This document shows positions 6,779 through 11,339 of a stretch of DNA of 11,339 nucleotides, piece after piece. Each line of letters opens with the position of its first letter. The first letter of the stretch is position 1. This DNA is from Campylobacter sp. Its GTDB lineage: Bacteria > Campylobacterota > Campylobacteria > Campylobacterales > Campylobacteraceae. The translations under genes were made by a program, and so were the position numbers. The stretch covers positions 1 to 11,339 of the forward strand of contig NZ_JAHHTD010000041.1 in assembly GCF_020024835.1 (NCBI RefSeq). Direction: 5' to 3'. Below the pieces are notes generated by a model. The model was not told where the DNA came from and searched no databases. It worked only from the letters and a program-made list of their open reading frames with translations.

Positions 6779-7693
6779 TTAATACTCTATTAATTTTAAA
6801 CAAATTTTTGTCATTGCTTGAAAGCGGGAGGTAAAATAATTTTCTTTTTCAAAATAATTTTTATACTTTTTGCATCGTTTGAAAAAAGAAAGCAAGTCTT
6901 TTTTTCTTGCATTTTTGATAGCTTGGGAAGTACAAATTCTATTAAACAAAACAAGCGTTACAAGGCAATCGTGTAAGAGTGGAGAGTTGAATATATGTTT
7001 GCGTGTCTTTTCTGAAAGTAAATTAAGCTTTTTGATATAACTTTGCACTTGCTTATTAGGTTTAAAATTATCATTATATGGGATACGTAAGGTGTTTAGC
7101 ATGCAATTATTGTGTGCGGAAGCATTGCGTAAAATTCGCACACAAAAAGCCATTTGATGATAAGTATCATAAAAATGTTCAGCAGGATAAGCTTTAAAAT
7201 AAAACTTATAAAATCTCAAAAAATCTCCAAAACTTAGAATTTCTATTAGTGTCCATAGTGGAATATCACTATATTTGTTGAGTAGATTTTGAATAAATGA
7301 AGCACTTGTTTTTTTCTTGCTAATTTGATCATTTACATTAGGATTTTGTTTTAAAAAACTTTTTACTATTTCATAGCCATTTTCTTTTTGATTAGTATTG
7401 AAGTGTTGCAATAAAATGAGTTTTAAGCTATGTTCTATATCTAAACTATAAGATAAAATTAATCTTCTAAGATATAAATCAAGAGTAGAAAATTCTATCA
7501 AATAAGCAAAGTCAAGGTTTATATATTTTTTATAAGAATTTTTGTCATAATTTTTTGTATAGGACTTAATTCTAAAAAAATAATTATTATTTTGCAAAAA
7601 AACTTCAGCTTTTGATTTTTCGCATATATTAAAAACTATTCCTTTGCTTTCAAGATGTCTTAACTGCTCATCAATTGTAAGCTTTGGCTTCAT
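6779..7693 (-). CDS. Abi_2-family (AbiD/AbiF-like) HEPN protein, Abi-A (304 aa)
   Basis: The order of blocks fits the Abi_2 family of abortive-infection proteins: LTIDEQLRHLESKGI (5-19), NNYFFRIKSY (36-45), YLRRLIL then DIEHSLKLIL (74-94), IPLWTLIEILSFGDF (144-158) and CVRILRNASAHNN (184-196). The last holds the HEPN R-x4-H motif with R189 and H194, the expected catalytic pair of a metal-independent RNase. Length is normal for the family. The start is supported by AAAGGA about 7 bases upstream. It follows PP-A by 32 bases and should share its transcript; a terminator-like hairpin lies downstream. Family members act in phage defence by halting growth; whether this one is a defence effector, a toxin held by PP-A or something else is inference. 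Confidence 0.85.
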   Translation of the reverse strand: MKPKLTIDEQLRHLESKGIVFNICEKSKAEVFLQNNNYFFRIKSYTKNYDKNSYKKYINLDFAYLIEFSTLDLYLRRLILSYSLDIEHSLKLILLQHFNTNQKENGYEIVKSFLKQNPNVNDQISKKKTSASFIQNLLNKYSDIPLWTLIEILSFGDFLRFYKFYFKAYPAEHFYDTYHQMAFCVRILRNASAHNNCMLNTLRIPYNDNFKPNKQVQSYIKKLNLLSEKTRKHIFNSPLLHDCLVTLVLFNRICTSQAIKNARKKDLLSFFKRCKKYKNYFEKENYFTSRFQAMTKICLKLIEY

Positions 7694-7783
7694 TTTTATC
7701 CTTTTTTGAATTTATGTATTTTACACTAAGTTTGGATTATGGAATTTTTCCTTGCGGTTTTTTGCAAAGAGAAAAGGACTAAA
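7591..7783. repeat. 193-bp direct repeat, right copy
   Basis: This is the partner of 1-193 in the same orientation, covering the PP-A 3' end, the 32-base gap and the abi-A 5' end. Identity is lost right after 7783, where the two pentapeptide genes diverge. Recombination between the copies would excise or duplicate a 7,590-bp unit carrying abi-A, the peptide operon and PP-B, leaving PP-A fused to abi-B. Confidence 0.95.
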
Positions 7784-9699
7784 AACATTAATACCGTATA
7801 ACAAATATTTAATACCATAATATCCTGATAATTATTTTTCCCAATATTATCATTTACAATTTTATCTATTATAGGATGTATTATACTGGGGTTTTGGATT
7901 AGCTGAACAAAAAATACTATATAAGATGAAATAAGTATTATATATCTACCAAAAAATAATGATTCGGTATAAACAAAACAAATATATAAACCAATAAATA
8001 ATGTATTTATTAGTAATGAATATGCGAAATACTTATCTAAACCTAAAAATTCTCCTAGTGCTTGTCCTAAATAAAAAGAAGCAGAAACAAAGAATAATGC
8101 AAAAATTAAGTTTTGTGTTAGATTGCATAAATCTTGCAATATCAATAATAATGCTCTTTTATTTACAAATGTTTTTCGTATCCACTTCTTTATATACAAA
8201 CATTTATATAGCGTGAAAGGTTTTAGTTTTAATTTGTATAAAATCAAGATACTTCCCAACAAAAAACAAACAAAAACTACAATATGAATATTATGTTCAA
8301 AACTATACAAAAAATCAAATAAAGACGAAGTCTTTCTTTTGTCTTGTGATTTATCATCATGGCGCCATGCAAAAACTGAAACAAATAAAGCATATAGGGC
8401 AATTAATAATATAAGATTATTAAAAACTCTCAAAAAATCAGTATGATGTTCGCATAATTTTCTATAAAATCCTAAAAGTAAAGAATCTATAAAATCCCTA
8501 AATATCCAAGTATTTCTTTGTAGTTCGAGCATATTTTGTGCTTTTTTGCCTTTTTTGTTCCAGTTTTCCCTTAGTTCTATCTCTTTACAATAAAGCTCGT
8601 ATTTATGAAAATTTGAAGCCTCTAGAGGATTATTTTCTTTTATCAATGCACTTTTAAAAGTTCTAAAAGAATCTCTAAAATCATTTGCTGATTCATCTTT
8701 TGATTTGTCTATATTATTTATAGTAGTATTTAAAATTTCAAAATTAAAATTAGTTTTTATATTTACTAAATTGACACTATCTTTGAAAACTACTTGAGAA
8801 AAATTTGGAGTTTTTTCAAAAGTTACCCCATAAAAACAAGCTGTCTTTTCAAATTCACATGCGTGAAAATCTGCGTAGTCTTTAAAATGAGAATTAGTAA
8901 AATACACACTATTAACAAATTTAGAATTGTGAAAATCAACTCTTTTTTTAAAAATACAATTTTCAAATAAAGTGTTTTGTTCATTATTATAATATTTATC
9001 ATCAGGTAATGGTGATCCTGATGCAAATCGTTTAAAATTTATTTCATCTTCAAAAATACAATTAGCAAAATCTATACCATTAAAGAAAGCAACCAAATTA
9101 TCGCTGCCATCAATATGATGTAGAGACACTTTGGATTTAAATTCACAATTAGCAAAATATAATCTTTCAAGACAGCTGTAATTAATATAAACTTCTTTTT
9201 TAAAAATACTTTTATAATTTTTTCTTTCATAGCCATAATTCTTTGTAAGATCTGATATTTCATCTTGTGGAATAGCATTACTATCACCTATAATGTCATA
9301 CGAAAAGTAGATAGGATTTATAAATGCCTTTTTTGGTATTTTCTTTTTTATATGTTCTAAAATGACTTTATTTTCTTTATTCGCAAAAACATTTAGTATT
9401 AACCCATAATGAAAGTGGTATTCTATGAAGTCAGGAGTTTCAATTTTCTCTATAATCTTGGTATTGTTATAAGTATTTTTTCCTTGATTTTCTAAAGTGT
9501 TGAAAATGTCATATGGATTTAATGGCTTAGCTATATCTCCAACATCTAACTTATCACCTAAAGATTTTATCTTGTTTGCGTTAATTTCTAAAAATTTTGC
9601 CAAATCTAAAGAAACAGTTAATATATCATTATCTAAACCTATTATAAAAATGCCACTATTTTCTATTTCTAATCCTATATTAAATCTATTATATTCCAT
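7726..9699 (-). CDS. Pentapeptide-repeat membrane protein PP-A (657 aa)
   Basis: Residues 1-170 form a unique N-terminal region that I do not recognise. About 176-312 is a pentapeptide-repeat beta-helix of the Pentapeptide_3 type, with Phe alternating at 5 and 6 residues (for example KKRVDFHNSKFVNSVYF). A helical linker has the block YELYCKEIEL (367-376), then LGFYRKLCEHHTDFL (409-423). About six membrane segments follow (426-444, 471-489, 529-548, 558-577, 586-603, 626-645), and the end reads SLQKTARKNSIIQT. The linker block, the FYRKLC-HHTD block and the tail are shared with PP-B, while the N-terminal region is not. The ATG overlaps the stop of an upstream remnant (TAATG), preceded by GAAGG. 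Function is unknown; the constant pairing with a HEPN gene suggests a membrane sensor, anchor or antidote. Confidence 0.85.
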   Translation of the reverse strand: MEYNRFNIGLEIENSGIFIIGLDNDILTVSLDLAKFLEINANKIKSLGDKLDVGDIAKPLNPYDIFNTLENQGKNTYNNTKIIEKIETPDFIEYHFHYGLILNVFANKENKVILEHIKKKIPKKAFINPIYFSYDIIGDSNAIPQDEISDLTKNYGYERKNYKSIFKKEVYINYSCLERLYFANCEFKSKVSLHHIDGSDNLVAFFNGIDFANCIFEDEINFKRFASGSPLPDDKYYNNEQNTLFENCIFKKRVDFHNSKFVNSVYFTNSHFKDYADFHACEFEKTACFYGVTFEKTPNFSQVVFKDSVNLVNIKTNFNFEILNTTINNIDKSKDESANDFRDSFRTFKSALIKENNPLEASNFHKYELYCKEIELRENWNKKGKKAQNMLELQRNTWIFRDFIDSLLLGFYRKLCEHHTDFLRVFNNLILLIALYALFVSVFAWRHDDKSQDKRKTSSLFDFLYSFEHNIHIVVFVCFLLGSILILYKLKLKPFTLYKCLYIKKWIRKTFVNKRALLLILQDLCNLTQNLIFALFFVSASFYLGQALGEFLGLDKYFAYSLLINTLFIGLYICFVYTESLFFGRYIILISSYIVFFVQLIQNPSIIHPIIDKIVNDNIGKNNYQDIMVLNICYTVLMFLVLFSLQKTARKNSIIQT

Positions 9700-9830
9700 T
9701 ATTTGCCTTCAATGATTTTTATTTATTCATCGGTGAAATTATAGAGTTTATAGACTAAAATATCAAACTCTTTTTGAGTATTTAAAAGTGCTTGTGTTAT
9801 CAATATTTTTAAATTTTTTACTTGGTTTAT
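9699..9830 (-). pseudogene. C-terminal remnant of a type IIG (Eco57I-like) restriction-modification enzyme
   Basis: In the frame that ends at the TAA at 9701-9699, the minus strand reads LLNTQKEFDILVYKLYNFTD, then E, a TAA stop (9725-9723), IKIIEGK and the final stop. This resembles the usual tail of Eco57I-type restriction-methyltransferases (ID-LVY-LY-LTEEEI-IVEG), with one Glu codon turned into a stop. A further stop lies at 9833-9831, and upstream only a vague continuation can be read, with frame changes. The terminal stop overlaps the PP-A start, so PP-A may once have been translationally coupled to this gene. The family call rests on a short motif from memory; a search with the translated segment would decide. 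Confidence 0.55.
9738..9766 (-). promoter_or_regulatory. Sigma-70 promoter reading into PP-A and abi-A
   Basis: On the minus strand TTGATA (9766-9761) stands 17 bases before a perfect TATAAT (9743-9738). This is near consensus in both boxes and spacing. The start point would be near 9731, giving a leader of about 30 bases that contains the GAAGG ribosome site of PP-A. It lies within the restriction-modification remnant, so it probably gained or kept its role after that gene decayed. Confidence 0.5.
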
Positions 9831-10458
9831 TTAGCTTGGGATTTTAAAGAAATAAATGTATGTCAAATTTTATGTAAATCTGTATAATGCTTTTAAGTGA
9901 TGCAATAAAATCATAGTTGTCATTATCTATGTGATCTTTAGGTATTTTATTTTGTTTACTTTTTAGCTTGATTTTTTTGCATTTTAAATTTTATGGAAAA
10001 GTGTAATTACAAAAGTTTGATCATATTCTTATGAGAGGATCTGAATATGTTTTAAGAATCGTTTTAAGCTTACAATAACTAAATTTTTATATTCTTTGCG
10101 ATTATTAGTTTAAATTGTAATTATTATATTTTATATGAGAAAAAATCTCTTAAATTTGATATAAGGGTAAATATTTTTATTTGATTCTTTAATACTAAAT
10201 ACTTTAGTAAGTTTTTTGATCATCAAATCATTATTTTTTTAGTTTGATTGGCCTGATATAATTGAATTTTGCGTGCATATACACAAGTTCAAACACATTT
10301 GGTGCTTTCTTAGTTAATAAAAACCACTATCTTTTATTTATTAATCAAGGAATATTGATTAATAAAGCTAACTAAGAAATATTTATGCAAATAGATTACT
10401 TATTTAGATATATAAATAAAAGGATTTGCCAAATTAAGAATATAGTTATATTTTTAAA
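9831..10458. other. Decayed intergenic region without a recognisable gene
   Basis: Both strands are broken by frequent stops. The longest open stretch I read is on the minus strand, about 9847-9990 (some 48 codons, containing KIPKDHIDNDNYDFIASLK). It has no convincing start and no family I know; it may be debris of the same restriction-modification gene. A 25-codon plus-strand ORF at 10384-10461 has no supporting signal. The nested inverted repeat at 10306-10379 is the only structured element. Confidence 0.5.
10306..10379. repeat. Nested inverted repeat
   Basis: The inner arms TTTATTAATCAA (10337-10348) and TTGATTAATAAA (10355-10366) are a perfect 12-bp inverted repeat around a 6-base loop. 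The outer arms TTTCTTAGTTA (10306-10316) and TAACTAAGAAA (10369-10379) are a perfect 11-bp inverted repeat around them. There is no T-run typical of a terminator. It lies about 80 bases upstream of the transposase remnant, so it may be an element end or target hot spot, or an operator. Confidence 0.7.
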
Positions 10459-11122
10459 ATGAAGCATAAAGCAGTAAAACAAAGAATTAAAATTATATCT
10501 TTTTATAAGAGTTATGGTTTAAAAGTTACTTTATATAGGTATAATAATGCTTTTAGATGGTAAGAAATTTATCACAAAACAATATAATTTAAATGCCTTA
10601 AATCCAAAATCTAAACTAAAAAATCTTAAACAACTCTTATGAATATTTGGCCAATAGATACTTATAGAATATATCAATAAAAAATAAGAATATATATACT
10701 AACTATGATAGATTTAGATATAAAAATTACTTATATGGTGTAGCTTTACCTTTTAAAAAGATAAGATACACTAGTATATGATTTTATTGTCATCTTTAAA
10801 GACTAATAATATCTATAAAAAGAAAATTAGCATATTTACAGATAAGGGCTGAAAAAAGACTACGAATATTAAAGAACTTAATATTACTTATTATACAAGA
10901 AATCCTAGAATGAATACTCATAATAAAAGATTCAATAGGACTTTAAAAGAAGGATTTGCTAATTATTATAAAGATTTATTATTCACAGATTTTAAAGAAT
11001 TTAATCAAGAAATGGCTAAGTAGTTAATAGCTTATAATATTATCTTGCTACATTCAGCTTTAAATTATAAAACTTCGTTGTAATACGCTTAGAAAAAAAT
11101 AGTAAAAAGTGCTAAATGTTAA
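10459..11122 (+). pseudogene. Decayed DDE (rve-domain) insertion-sequence transposase
   Basis: The plus strand starts with MKHKAVKQRIKIISFYKSYG, the helix-turn-helix-like N-terminus of an IS transposase, then breaks at a stop after 34 codons. Later pieces appear in shifted frames: IFTDKG then a TGA (10835-10852), and the long C-terminal part from NITYYTRNPRMNTHN through KEGFANYYKDLLFTDFKEFN to the end KIVKSAKC. Three in-frame stops interrupt that C-terminal part, each one base from a sensible codon (for example W to TAG in EMAK-W-LIAY). The Asp of the TD-G motif remains, but the position expected to hold the catalytic Glu reads Lys (HNKRF). The middle is shorter than in intact relatives. The element cannot encode an active transposase. 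Confidence 0.85.
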
Positions 11123-11203
11123 GGATTGATATATTTTCTTGACAAAAAATAAAACCATAGTAAATTACTTCTTAAAGTTATGTTTTGTTTAATGCAAAAA
11201 CTA

Positions 11204-11339
11204 TTATTTTTGATATTCATAAATACTGGTTTCTTTAGATTGTATTGATACTTCAAGTTTATTAAATTTTTCTTTATTAAAAAAAACAAAATTCTTAAAA
11301 TTCTTTAATTTTTTACTATTTATCCAATCATTATCCCAC
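11204..11339 (-). CDS. C-terminal end of an unknown protein (44 aa visible)
   Basis: From the right edge a minus-strand frame is open for 44 codons (WDNDWINSKKLKNFKNFVFF and on to SIYEYQK) and ends at TAA 11206-11204, followed at once by TAG. An open run of this length is unusual by chance at this AT content, and Trp-rich and Lys-rich composition looks protein-like. The body of the gene is outside the window, so no function can be given. No terminator hairpin is evident after the stop. Confidence 0.4.
   Translation of the reverse strand, partial: WDNDWINSKKLKNFKNFVFFNKEKFNKLEVSIQSKETSIYEYQK

Noticed and set aside
8823..9287. Minus-strand 67- and 71-codon ORFs inside PP-A
   Set aside because: They are alternate frames within the pentapeptide-repeat gene and share its repeat-driven openness.
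11141..11170. Plus-strand TTGACA near 11141 as an outward promoter at the end of the insertion-sequence remnant
   Set aside because: The -35 box is perfect, but at 17 bp there is only AAATTA, no plausible -10, and the only downstream coding sequence is on the opposite strand.
1..11339. CRISPR array, tRNA or rRNA genes
   Set aside because: I found no regularly spaced repeats and no cloverleaf or rRNA-like sequence on either strand; the only repeats are the two-copy direct repeat, the 18-bp tandem and the nested palindrome.

Overview
The window is a very AT-rich stretch (mostly A/T even inside genes, Lys/Asn/Ile/Phe-heavy proteins) whose base use, short A-rich ribosome binding sites and phenylalanine-centred pentapeptide-repeat membrane proteins fit a Campylobacter/Helicobacter-type genome (Campylobacterota). 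The taxonomic call is an inference from style, not from a marker gene. Every intact gene lies on the minus strand, so the biological order runs from high to low coordinates.

Right end (about 9.7-11.3 kb): a decayed zone. It holds the last codons of an unknown gene entering from the right edge, a plus-strand DDE (rve-type) transposase pseudogene full of stop codons, a nested inverted repeat, and a short C-terminal remnant that looks like a type IIG (Eco57I-like) restriction-modification enzyme. A near-consensus sigma-70 promoter lies inside that remnant and points into the first intact gene.

Centre (about 4.3-7.7 kb and on to 2.1 kb): a 657-residue pentapeptide-repeat membrane protein (here PP-A) is followed 32 bases later by an Abi_2-family HEPN protein (Abi-A). 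A terminator-like hairpin separates these from a compact four-gene operon: a 64-residue Cys/Thr-rich peptide, two different ThiF/MoeB-like E1 adenylating enzymes that each carry an N-terminal PqqD-like peptide-binding (RRE) region, and a 717-residue UvrA-like twin ABC ATPase. The spacing is 3 bp, then an 8-bp overlap, then a 4-bp overlap. This is best read as a ribosomally made, post-translationally modified peptide (RiPP) cluster: the small ORF would be the precursor, the E1 pair the maturation enzymes, and the UvrA-like ATPase a self-protection or handling factor. No YcaO, LanM, radical-SAM enzyme, protease or exporter is visible in the window.

Left end (1-2.1 kb): a second copy of the pentapeptide-HEPN module. 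Its pentapeptide gene (PP-B) is split by a single frame change at an A5T5 run; joined, it would be about 647 residues, close to the 657 of PP-A. Its HEPN partner (Abi-B) runs off the left edge. The junction between the two genes is a 193-bp direct repeat, about 96% identical to the same junction in the first module and exactly 7,590 bp away, so the peptide operon is bracketed by homologous modules that could exchange or delete it. The window reads as an accessory island combining a candidate new RiPP system with a duplicated, possibly defensive, membrane pentapeptide-repeat plus HEPN RNase pair.
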